From Anaerolineaceae bacterium (GTDB lineage Bacteria > Chloroflexota > Anaerolineae > Anaerolineales > Anaerolineaceae): a DNA stretch of 15,240 nucleotides. A model generated the notes under the pieces. It did no database searches. It saw only the letters and a list, made by a program, of their open reading frames with translations, and had not been told where the DNA came from. Of the stretch, positions 8,330 to 14,404 are shown one piece after another (the stretch's first letter is position 1; the number at the start of each line of letters is the position of its first letter). A program made the translations under genes and the position numbers. The stretch lies in assembly GCA_003532515.1 (NCBI GenBank), contig DOEX01000185.1:1599-16838 (forward strand), read 5' to 3'.

Positions 8330-9529
8330 TTAAGGATTGACGTTGACCACAAATTCGGGAACGCCCTCTGAATTGTACATCAAGATAGCGGCACCCTTAA
8401 TTGGGTTTCGGTCTGGACCAACTGTAATGGTACCAGAAGGCAGGTGCAAATCTTTAAGGGAAGCCATTGCATCGCGAACTCCCTTGCGATCTACAGTTGC
8501 TGCATTCTTGATGGATTCCAAAATCATCATGGCGGCTTCGTATGCCAACACAGCATTAGAGTTTGGGTTCATTCCATAAGCGTCATTGAATGCTTTAACA
8601 AATTCCTGAGCTACAGGGTCAGGATTGTCCGGGGAGAAAGCGGATACATAGGCAGTTCCTTCAATGTTTTCAAAACCAGCCAGTTGAGCCACTTCAGGTG
8701 CATCCATTGAGTCGCCGCCAACAAATTTGGCTGTAATACCAAGTTCACGAGCTTGTCGAACCTGCAGTGGAATTTCAGTGAACATGTTGGGGATAAAAAC
8801 CACATCGGGGTTGGCTGCTTTAATTTTGGTCAGCTGAACATTGTAGTCCTTAATATCTGAACCACTGTAAGCCTGAACTTCTACAATCTCGCCGCCTAAT
8901 TCTGTAAAGGCTAATTCAAAGTTCTCATAGAGACCCTTGGAATAAGCATCTGCATTGTTATAGATGACTGCGGCGGTTTTAAATCCTGCGTCCCAGGCAT
9001 ATGTTGCAGCCGCTTTACCCTGGAAAGGATCAATGAAGCATGCACGGAAGATATAATCACCAACCTGGGTCACTGCCTCGTTGGTGGTGAAGGTGCCAAC
9101 TGCGACCACACCTGCAGATTGGGCAATTGGTCCAGCAGCAAGAATTGCTTTGGACATGTCAGGACCCACGATAGCAATAACATTGTCCTGGTTAATCAAT
9201 TTTTGATAAACATTGGTTGTGGTCTCTTCTTTAGCCTCGTTGTCTTCGTAAAGGAATTCAATTGGATAACGAGTATCGCCAACCAGTAAACCACCTTCAG
9301 TCTTGAGTTTCTCTTCAAGGAGTTTTACTCCGTTAACAATATACTTACCAGCCGTAGCACCTGGACCAGACATTGGGCTTACAACACCAATTCTAAGTGT
9401 TTCGCCAACTTTTTCGCCATTGGCTTGCGGTTCAGATTCTACTGGAGCAGCAGGGACACTTGGGGAGCACGCTGTTATAAAAACAGCAATTACCAGAACT
9501 ACTAACAAAACTTGACTTACCTTCTTCAT
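8330..9529 (-). CDS. livK: Branched-chain-amino-acid-type ABC transporter substrate-binding lipoprotein
   Basis: Extracytoplasmic binding protein of the Liv-type importer, tethered by lipid. It has 399 residues. A lysine start (MKK) and hydrophobic core lead to the lipobox ITAC with the lipidated cysteine at C21, then a Ser/Pro/Glu linker to about 42. The mature part is a type I periplasmic binding fold of the Leu/Ile/Val class: RIGVVSPMSGPGATAG at 46-61, and IVGPDMSKAILAAGPIAQSAG (from 120), where S126 and the T146-T149 region sit near the usual contacts for the ligand alpha-amino and carboxylate groups. The ATG at 9529 has a GGAGGT Shine-Dalgarno. First gene of the operon, behind the IclR-linked promoter. 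The ligand is not deducible: this family also binds other amino acids, amides, urea and aromatic acids. Confidence 0.9.
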   Translation of the reverse strand: MKKVSQVLLVVLVIAVFITACSPSVPAAPVESEPQANGEKVGETLRIGVVSPMSGPGATAGKYIVNGVKLLEEKLKTEGGLLVGDTRYPIEFLYEDNEAKEETTTNVYQKLINQDNVIAIVGPDMSKAILAAGPIAQSAGVVAVGTFTTNEAVTQVGDYIFRACFIDPFQGKAAATYAWDAGFKTAAVIYNNADAYSKGLYENFELAFTELGGEIVEVQAYSGSDIKDYNVQLTKIKAANPDVVFIPNMFTEIPLQVRQARELGITAKFVGGDSMDAPEVAQLAGFENIEGTAYVSAFSPDNPDPVAQEFVKAFNDAYGMNPNSNAVLAYEAAMMILESIKNAATVDRKGVRDAMASLKDLHLPSGTITVGPDRNPIKGAAILMYNSEGVPEFVVNVNP

Positions 9530-9638
9530 CTACGACCTCCATCGTATTAATTAATATTTAACTTGAAGACTGAGACAGAAATATGAGGTAAAACAATTTG
9601 TTTGCGAATCTTTTATCAGGACTTCTCCTTTCTTAGGA

Positions 9639-9664
9639 GTTCCACTATATGGAATCCTATTCCG
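9639..9664. promoter_or_regulatory. Predicted IclR-type operator of the liv operon
   Basis: The core TGGAATCCTATTCCG (9650-9664) is an inverted repeat of GGAAT and ATTCC around a 3-base centre. A further half-site GTTCC (9639-9643) forms an overlapping repeat, TTCCA-N5-TGGAA (9640-9654). The core has the same arm sequence and spacing as the repeat at 10700-10714 in front of the second operon. Binding by the adjacent IclR-family protein is inferred. Confidence 0.65.
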
Positions 9665-9681
9665 CATGTAGTATAATAGCA

Positions 9682-9710
9682 CTTATATCATATTAATAAT
9701 CGTTTGACAA
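9682..9710 (-). promoter_or_regulatory. Predicted promoter of the liv-aminotransferase-eda-kdgK operon
   Basis: On the minus strand a -35 box TTGTCA (9710-9705) is followed after exactly 17 bases by a -10 box TATAAG (9687-9682). A start of transcription near 9675 would give a leader of about 145 bases before livK. An alternative -10 of TATTAT (9678-9673) lacks a matching -35. The inverted repeat at 9650-9664 lies 17 bases past this -10, just downstream of the start point. Confidence 0.55.
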
Positions 9711-9801
9711 GATGTTAAACAGAAAAAATGTATATATTTTTCTAGATAAGTTCAAATGATTTTCAGCTTAACCAAATATTTCAGTGTAATCAGACTATAA
9801 T
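9704..9801 (+). promoter_or_regulatory. Weak promoter candidates for the IclR-family gene
   Basis: Two incomplete signals are present. TTGACA at 9704-9709 overlaps the liv operon -35 box on the other strand, but the best -10-like sequence after it (TGTATATAT, from 9730) is spaced too far for a standard promoter. A perfect TATAAT lies at 9796-9801, 45 bases before the first base of the start codon and ahead of the AGGTGG Shine-Dalgarno, but it has no good -35. The choice between them is open. Confidence 0.3.
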
Positions 9802-9852
9802 AACAACTGAGTGTTTATTGAAAGCAAGGAAACTACTGTTAGGTGGAAACAA

Positions 9853-10617
9853 ATGAAAAATTCACAAGTTCAAGTTATAAATAAAGCATTTGATATTATC
9901 GAGCAACTCGCCACATCTGAAAGTGGACTTTCACTTTCTGATATTACGGAGCAGACAGGTTATCCTAAGAGCACCGTGCACAGATTGTTGGCGACACTTA
10001 TACCCCGACACTATATTGAAAAAGACGAAAGTGACAGCGTATACTACCTGGGCTTAAAATTTGTTGAGATCGCCAGCCTTTACCTCAACAAGATAGATTT
10101 GACTACTGAAGCCGCACCAATCATGCATACTCTTGCTACCAGGTTTAACGCAACCAGTTATCTGGGTGTTCTTGAAAATAACGAGGTAAGATACCTGGAA
10201 AAAATTGAGAAGTTTAACAGCTTGCGTCTTTACACCAGCATAGGAAAACGCGAACCTGTTTATTGCACAGCATTAGGAAAAGTCCTTCTGGCTTCTCTAC
10301 CAAAAGAGGAATGTGCCCGGATTGGGGAATCATTAGTTTTTGAAAAACGTACACCTAACACTAAGATGAGTTATGACGAGTTGTTGCTCGATATTGATTT
10401 TGCAAGGCAAAATGGATTTGCTCTTGATAACGGTGAACACACCTTTGGCAGCAGCTGTGTTGCAGTACCAATCCGTGATTATACCGGCAATGTAATTGCC
10501 GCGATAAGTCTCAGCGGACCCGGTTTGATACAGGAAAACAAGGTCGAAACGCTATTTAAGGAACTTCAAGCCAGTGCAACAAGCCTCTCAGAACGCATTG
10601 GTTATAAAGCACTATAA
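9853..10617 (+). CDS. IclR-family transcriptional regulator
   Basis: Cytoplasmic DNA-binding regulator of 254 residues, normal for IclR. The N-terminal winged helix-turn-helix covers about 5-65 (LSLSDITEQTGYPKSTVHRLLATL, roughly 26-49, with the recognition helix around PKSTVHRLL). The effector-binding domain follows, with typical segments TALGKVLLASLP and ending in IAAISLSGP before the last helix. A GTG at 9811 would add 14 residues, but the ATG at 9853 has AGGTGG six bases upstream and fits the family start. It is divergent from the liv operon and just upstream of the dehydrogenase operon; an inverted repeat of the same kind stands before each. It probably controls both in response to a pathway intermediate. 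KDG is the obvious guess by analogy with KdgR, but this is not shown. Confidence 0.92.
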   Translation: MKNSQVQVINKAFDIIEQLATSESGLSLSDITEQTGYPKSTVHRLLATLIPRHYIEKDESDSVYYLGLKFVEIASLYLNKIDLTTEAAPIMHTLATRFNATSYLGVLENNEVRYLEKIEKFNSLRLYTSIGKREPVYCTALGKVLLASLPKEECARIGESLVFEKRTPNTKMSYDELLLDIDFARQNGFALDNGEHTFGSSCVAVPIRDYTGNVIAAISLSGPGLIQENKVETLFKELQASATSLSERIGYKAL

Positions 10618-10652
10618 TTTTAAGTACTTGGTTTTTTATAAAATCGCAACTG

Positions 10653-10681
10653 TTGACTTTTCTCTTGGTTGCTACTAAAAT
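10653..10681 (+). promoter_or_regulatory. Predicted promoter of the aldolase-dehydrogenase operon
   Basis: TTGACT (10653-10658), a 17-base spacer, then TAAAAT (10676-10681) gives a good sigma-70-type match. Transcription would begin near 10688, about 60 bases before the aldolase start codon. The perfect inverted repeat at 10700-10714 follows the -10 box after 18 bases, nearly the same geometry as at the liv promoter. Confidence 0.6.
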
Positions 10682-10699
10682 TGCGGTGATTCTACATTA

Positions 10700-10714
10700 T
10701 GGAACGCTGTTCCA
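10700..10714. promoter_or_regulatory. Predicted IclR-type operator of the aldolase-dehydrogenase operon
   Basis: TGGAACGCTGTTCCA is a perfect inverted repeat with 6-base arms around a 3-base centre, placed just downstream of the predicted transcription start. It matches the liv operator core TGGAATCCTATTCCG in the pattern TGGAAY-N3-RTTCC. A repressor bound here would block initiation or early elongation. IclR binding is inferred from proximity and the shared motif. Confidence 0.7.
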
Positions 10715-10750
10715 AAAATATCTTCAATGATTCAATAAAAGGAGACCGCC

Positions 10751-11392
10751 TTGATCAATCTCACCAATCTCATTTTAGAAAAAAAAATAATTGCAATTTG
10801 CAGGGGAATCTACGGCAATGAGTTACTGGAATTAGCAGCATCCCTCTCTCGAGGTGGCATCTCCCTGATTGAAGTAACTTTTGACCAGTCAGATCCTGAA
10901 AATCTTACAAAGACTGCTGAAGCGATTGAAATTTTAAATACTCATAGACCAGAGATGCAGGCTGGTGCCGGAACAGTAATTAATTTGGCTCAACTGAAAG
11001 CCGCTAAAGCGGCTGGTGCGGGATTCATAATCTCCCCAAATACAGACACCGCCGTTATCAGCGCTACTAAAGAATTTAACCTGGTTTCCATTCCAGGAGC
11101 GATGACCCCTTCGGAAATTGCTTCCGCATCACAGGCTGGCGCGGATTTTGTAAAACTGTTCCCAGCATCCCAATTAGGTGTTGGCTTTATCAAGGCAGTA
11201 CTGGCTCCACTGAATAATATTAAGCTGCTCGCTACCGGCGGTATCAATGACGAGAACCTGGTTGATTATCTGAATGCCGGTTGTGTCGGAGCCGGGATTG
11301 GCGGTAACCTGTGTGATAAAAAACTGATCGCGGAAAAGGCATTTGACAAACTGGAAGAAATAGCCTTGCGTTATACCTCTCAAATCGGTTGA
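10751..11392 (+). CDS. KDPG/KDPGal-type aldolase, DgoA-like
   Basis: Class I pyruvate aldolase of 213 residues, a full-length single-domain member of the Eda/DgoA family. The Schiff-base lysine is K135 in FVKLFPAS, with E41 in IEVTF and GAGTV at 72-76. Unlike the Eda-VOC fusion in this window, the arginine after EVTF is replaced (EVTFDQ, D45). An arginine appears instead in the first strand, AICRGI (R18), as in the LRGI of E. coli DgoA. That points to 2-keto-3-deoxy-6-phosphogalactonate or a related substrate rather than plain KDPG. The start is TTG at 10751, with AAAAGGAG ending five bases or so upstream and no better ATG. First gene of its operon, behind the predicted operator; the next gene starts 7 bases after its stop. 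Confidence 0.82.
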   Translation: MINLTNLILEKKIIAICRGIYGNELLELAASLSRGGISLIEVTFDQSDPENLTKTAEAIEILNTHRPEMQAGAGTVINLAQLKAAKAAGAGFIISPNTDTAVISATKEFNLVSIPGAMTPSEIASASQAGADFVKLFPASQLGVGFIKAVLAPLNNIKLLATGGINDENLVDYLNAGCVGAGIGGNLCDKKLIAEKAFDKLEEIALRYTSQIG

Positions 11393-11399
11393 TGTCTGG

Positions 11400-12395
11400 A
11401 TGAACCCTTCACTAAACCAAACCGGTCTTAGAAATCAAGCTGCCCGTAAAGTTGCAATCACCGATTGCGACCATGCCAATATCAATGAGGAAATTGCTGT
11501 TTTTGAGCAGGAAAATATTCAATGTGATCTCTACCAGCTATTACAAACTCGCGAATTGGTTGAAAACCTGCAAGATTATGAGGTTTTAATCAACCAATAT
11601 GCCCGTTTCACACCAGAGGTTTTTGCTGGTTTGCCCAACCTAAAAGTTATAATACGCTATGGTGTAGGTCTTAACAACATTGACATCCCTGTAGCCACTG
11701 CACACAACGTCCGCGTCTGCAATGTGCCCGATTATGGTATCCAGGAAGTTGCCAGCCATGCCCTAACACTGATGCTGGCCCTCGAAAGGAAGATCGTCCC
11801 ATTGACCCAATCTGTAAGGGATCTTGTTTGGGATTATTCGTTATCAATGCCAGTCCGTCGCTTTAGCAACTTGACAATTGGAATTGTTGGTACGGGACGC
11901 ATTGGAAAAGCTTTTGCACGAATGGTCCAACCCTTATTCAAGCGAGTCATCGCTTGGGATCCAAAATATCACTCTGCACGTGGAGATGTGCCAGAGTTTG
12001 TAGAAATGGTTACGTTCGATACCTTATTGGCAGAATCAGATATTATTTCCATTCACAGTAATTACGAAACTTCTGCAGGTTTATTTAATAAAGCAGCTCT
12101 TGAAGCAATGAAAAAAGATGCCACTTTGATCAATGTTTCAAGAGGTGGAATCATAATCGAAAGCGACCTTGCCGAGGCTTTGCGCAAACACATAATCGCA
12201 GCTGCTGCGGTAGATGTTGCAGAAATTGAACCACTCCCTAAGAACAGTTTATTGAGGGAGTGCCCAAATTTCTTGTGTACACCGCACATGGCGTGGTATT
12301 CCGAGCAAGCATCGTCTGATTTAAAAACCAAGGTTGCGGAGGAAGCTGCTCGGTTCTTAAACGGCCAACCATTGAGAGATTGTGTAAATATTTAG
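11400..12395 (+). CDS. D-isomer-specific 2-hydroxyacid dehydrogenase, CtBP-like
   Basis: NAD(P)-dependent dehydrogenase of 331 residues in the phosphoglycerate dehydrogenase/CtBP superfamily, expected to interconvert a 2-keto acid and a D-2-hydroxy acid in the cytoplasm. The Rossmann motif is GIVGTGRIGKAFA (161-173). The catalytic triad appears complete: R248 in NVSRGG, E277 in VDVAEIEP and H296 in TPHMAWYS. The segment VCNVPDYGIQEVASHALTLMLAL (106-128) is typical of the CtBP-like branch. No regulatory ACT domain follows, so it is not a classic SerA. The Shine-Dalgarno before ATG 11400 is poor (GTCTGG), and the start is 7 bases after the aldolase stop, so coupling is likely. Plausible substrates are glyoxylate, hydroxypyruvate or a 2-keto sugar acid; sequence does not decide. 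Confidence 0.85.
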   Translation: MNPSLNQTGLRNQAARKVAITDCDHANINEEIAVFEQENIQCDLYQLLQTRELVENLQDYEVLINQYARFTPEVFAGLPNLKVIIRYGVGLNNIDIPVATAHNVRVCNVPDYGIQEVASHALTLMLALERKIVPLTQSVRDLVWDYSLSMPVRRFSNLTIGIVGTGRIGKAFARMVQPLFKRVIAWDPKYHSARGDVPEFVEMVTFDTLLAESDIISIHSNYETSAGLFNKAALEAMKKDATLINVSRGGIIIESDLAEALRKHIIAAAAVDVAEIEPLPKNSLLRECPNFLCTPHMAWYSEQASSDLKTKVAEEAARFLNGQPLRDCVNI

Positions 12396-12411
12396 GATTA
12401 GGCAGGTGAAA

Positions 12412-13413
12412 ATGAAAGCGATTGTTTTTACAAACCCAGGCAAGATTGAAGTGCAAGAAGTCCCGTTACCAGTTGTTGAAGAAGGATGGGCACTTATCAA
12501 AGTCTCTCACGCTGGTATCTGCGGCAGTGACCTTACTGTTTACTCGGGTTATCACCCAAGAGCGAAAGCTCCGTTGGTGCCAGGTCATGAAATCTGTGGT
12601 TATCTGGTAAGCGACCTACCTGGTTTACCAGCAGGCACTTTTGTAACAGTCAACCCACTTCTGTCTTGTGGGCAATGCGATCCTTGTCTGTCTGGCAATT
12701 CTCATGTGTGCCAATCTCTTAAACTAATCGGCATCGATCGTGATGGCGGGATGGCTGAGTACGTCACCGCCCCCATTCATCATATATTACCTGTCCCAGA
12801 GGGTGTTTCCCGCAGGTCTGCCGCATTTATTGAACCAATCGCCGTTAGTGTTCATACGGTGAGGCAAAGTGGATACGTTCCGGGAGATAATGCCTTGATC
12901 TTTGGTGCTGGAGCGATTGGTATGAGTGTCGCTCTGACCTTGAGGGAATTAGGTTGCCATGATGTGACAATCTGTGAGCCGAATAAAATCAGGGTCGAGA
13001 AAGCTTCCAGTCTTGGTTTTAGAGCTATCCAGACACATCCCGAGTTAATATCTGAGTTATTAAAACTAACGAATAACAAGGGTTTTGATTTCATATATGA
13101 CTGTGCCGGGCATCAGTCTGTCGCAGAGATGCTTCCTGATCTCATCAAGGTCAAAGGGACAATTGTTATTGTCGCAGGATATAAACAATCGCCTGCAATG
13201 AATTTTCAAAAGGGGATGTTCAAGGAGTTCTCAATCAAGTTCGTACGGGTATATCGGGATGAAGATTTTAAGATAGCTTGCCAATTAGCTAAATCACAAC
13301 CCCTTTACGCTGAAGTAGTTACCCACGAACTGCCAATTAAAGAGGCTCAGCACGGTTTTGACTTGTTGCTGACTCCTTCAGACGCAATAAAAGTAACTTT
13401 CAAGTTTGACTAA
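12412..13413 (+). CDS. Zinc-dependent medium-chain alcohol/polyol dehydrogenase
   Basis: MDR-family NAD(P)-dependent dehydrogenase of 333 residues. Catalytic-zinc ligands are visible in GICGSD (C37) and PGHE (H59, E60), with a further acidic residue in FIEPIAV. The structural zinc is held by C86, C89, C92 and C100 in CGQCDPCLSGNSHVC. The cofactor loop is GAGAIG, around 160-170. The overall style is that of L-idonate 5-dehydrogenase, sorbitol dehydrogenase and threonine dehydrogenase. A GTG at 12406 would add two residues, but it lies in the Shine-Dalgarno AGGTG, so the ATG at 12412 is preferred. It stands between a hydroxyacid dehydrogenase and a KduD-like enzyme, which favours a sugar-acid or polyol substrate. 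Confidence 0.87.
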   Translation: MKAIVFTNPGKIEVQEVPLPVVEEGWALIKVSHAGICGSDLTVYSGYHPRAKAPLVPGHEICGYLVSDLPGLPAGTFVTVNPLLSCGQCDPCLSGNSHVCQSLKLIGIDRDGGMAEYVTAPIHHILPVPEGVSRRSAAFIEPIAVSVHTVRQSGYVPGDNALIFGAGAIGMSVALTLRELGCHDVTICEPNKIRVEKASSLGFRAIQTHPELISELLKLTNNKGFDFIYDCAGHQSVAEMLPDLIKVKGTIVIVAGYKQSPAMNFQKGMFKEFSIKFVRVYRDEDFKIACQLAKSQPLYAEVVTHELPIKEAQHGFDLLLTPSDAIKVTFKFD

Positions 13414-13431
13414 GCAAGTCAAGGAGTGATG

Positions 13432-14178
13432 ATGTTTGATATCTCAGGAAAAAACGCGATTGTAACAGGTGCCAGCCGCGGTTTGGGTTCTGTGCTTGCT
13501 TTTGGACTTGGAAAGGCTGGTGTCAATCTCGCCTTGGTTTCCCGTACAATACCCACCGATTTGATCCAGGAGCTCCAGGAGCTCAATGTCAGAGTCGTAG
13601 CTTATTCTTTTGATTTTAGCAATCCTTCTAGAATCCCTGAACTGGTTGAAAAAATCTACCAGGACTTTGAACAAATCGATATACTGGTAAATAATGCAGG
13701 GGCGCAAAGACGCAGTGATTCGGTCGATTTTAGTGAAGAAGACTGGGATTATGTGATCAATGTCAACCAGAAAAGCGTTTTTTTAATGTGTCGGGAAGTC
13801 GGGCGGCACATGGTGAAAGCCAGGCACGGAAAAATAATCAACATGGCGTCGTTACTCTCATTCCAGGGGGGATATCGGGTCCCTGCATATGCTGCCAGTA
13901 AAGGTGCAGTAATGCAGTTCAGTAAATCGCTTGCAAATGAGTGGGCGAAATTCAATGTAAATGTTAATTGTATCGCACCTGGTTATATGTTAACAGAAAT
14001 GAATACCGCCTTGGTTAATGATCCAATCCGAAGCGAACAGATCCTTGTTCGCATTCCAGCAGGACGTTGGGGCCATCCTGAAGACTTAATTGGTACAGCC
14101 TTGTTTCTGGCTAGCCCAGCGTCAGATTACATTCATGGTATTACGCTGCCAGTTGACGGGGGTTGGCTGGGTAGATAA
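13432..14178 (+). CDS. kduD: KduD-like short-chain dehydrogenase (2-dehydro-3-deoxy-D-gluconate 5-dehydrogenase)
   Basis: SDR enzyme of 248 residues, predicted to reduce 3-deoxy-D-glycero-2,5-hexodiulosonate to KDG, feeding KdgK. Cofactor motif TGASRGLG (12-19), NNAG (87-90), catalytic Y153 and K157 in YAASK, with the catalytic serine in MASLLSFQGG (S140 or S143). From memory E. coli KduD carries nearly the same blocks: LSFQGG-RVP-Y-ASK, NEWAK-N-NVN-IAPGYM, RIPAGRWG, and a C-terminal VDGGWL-R. Gluconate 5-dehydrogenase and other sugar-acid SDRs are close relatives, so the exact substrate is likely but not certain. GTG 13426, ATG 13429 and ATG 13432 are all in frame; the last has the best spacing from AAGGAG (13421-13426). 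Last gene of its operon; no clear terminator follows. Confidence 0.82.
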   Translation: MFDISGKNAIVTGASRGLGSVLAFGLGKAGVNLALVSRTIPTDLIQELQELNVRVVAYSFDFSNPSRIPELVEKIYQDFEQIDILVNNAGAQRRSDSVDFSEEDWDYVINVNQKSVFLMCREVGRHMVKARHGKIINMASLLSFQGGYRVPAYAASKGAVMQFSKSLANEWAKFNVNVNCIAPGYMLTEMNTALVNDPIRSEQILVRIPAGRWGHPEDLIGTALFLASPASDYIHGITLPVDGGWLGR

Positions 14179-14404
14179 TTAGTTATTTAGATACTCCATA
14201 GAAGAGTCCGTGTCGTAGGGATTGTGCAGCACGCTTTTCCCTTTATCCGGCCAACCAACGTTATATAGACTCTGGAATATTACCGACATAATGTTGGTTA
14301 GCAACTCTTGGAATGACGGCATCATTGTGTATGATGGAATCACAGCTCACTCTTTGTATTATTTGGGTAGAATCATTTAAGACCTTGTGCTTGGAAAGCC
14401 CATT
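14179..14404. other. Intergenic region between kduD and the CapA-like gene
   Basis: This 226-base stretch shows no credible gene and no clean rho-independent terminator. The only marked structure is the inverted repeat at 14253-14299. A -10-like TAGAAT at 14368-14373 lacks a recognisable -35, so the promoter of the next gene is not resolved. Confidence 0.6.
14253..14299. repeat. Imperfect inverted repeat, 12-bp arms
   Basis: AACCAACGTTAT (14253-14264) pairs with ATAATGTTGGTT (14288-14299) over 12 positions, one as a G-U wobble in RNA, around a 23-base loop. No T run follows, so it is not an ordinary terminator. A degenerate direct repeat, ACTCTGGAAT/ACTCTTGGAAT, runs through the loop and just beyond the right arm. 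It may be a structured mRNA 3' end or the remnant of a small repeat element. Confidence 0.4.

Larger units (their letters stand above)
9530..9852. other. Divergent intergenic region between livK and iclR
   Basis: This AT-rich 323-base stretch holds no credible gene. It contains a promoter for the liv operon on the minus strand, an overlapping -35-like box for iclR on the plus strand, and a 15-bp inverted repeat with an extra half-site. The livK leader predicted from that promoter is long, about 145 bases. Within it CTCCT (9625-9629) and AGGAG (9635-9639) could form only a 5-bp hairpin; no known riboswitch class was recognised. Confidence 0.75.

Noticed and set aside
9541..9680. Riboswitch or T-box in the long livK leader
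   Set aside because: Only a 5-bp hairpin is visible and no conserved riboswitch core was recognised; the leader is mostly AT-rich filler around the operator.
10622..10637. AAGTACTT followed by GG and TTTTTT after iclR as a terminator
   Set aside because: The palindrome is a self-complementary 8-mer with no loop, so it cannot form a stable stem; only the T run resembles a terminator.
14271..14283. TGGAATATTACC as a third copy of the IclR-type operator near the CapA-like gene
   Set aside because: Only the left arm matches; the right arm RTTCC at the required spacing is absent.
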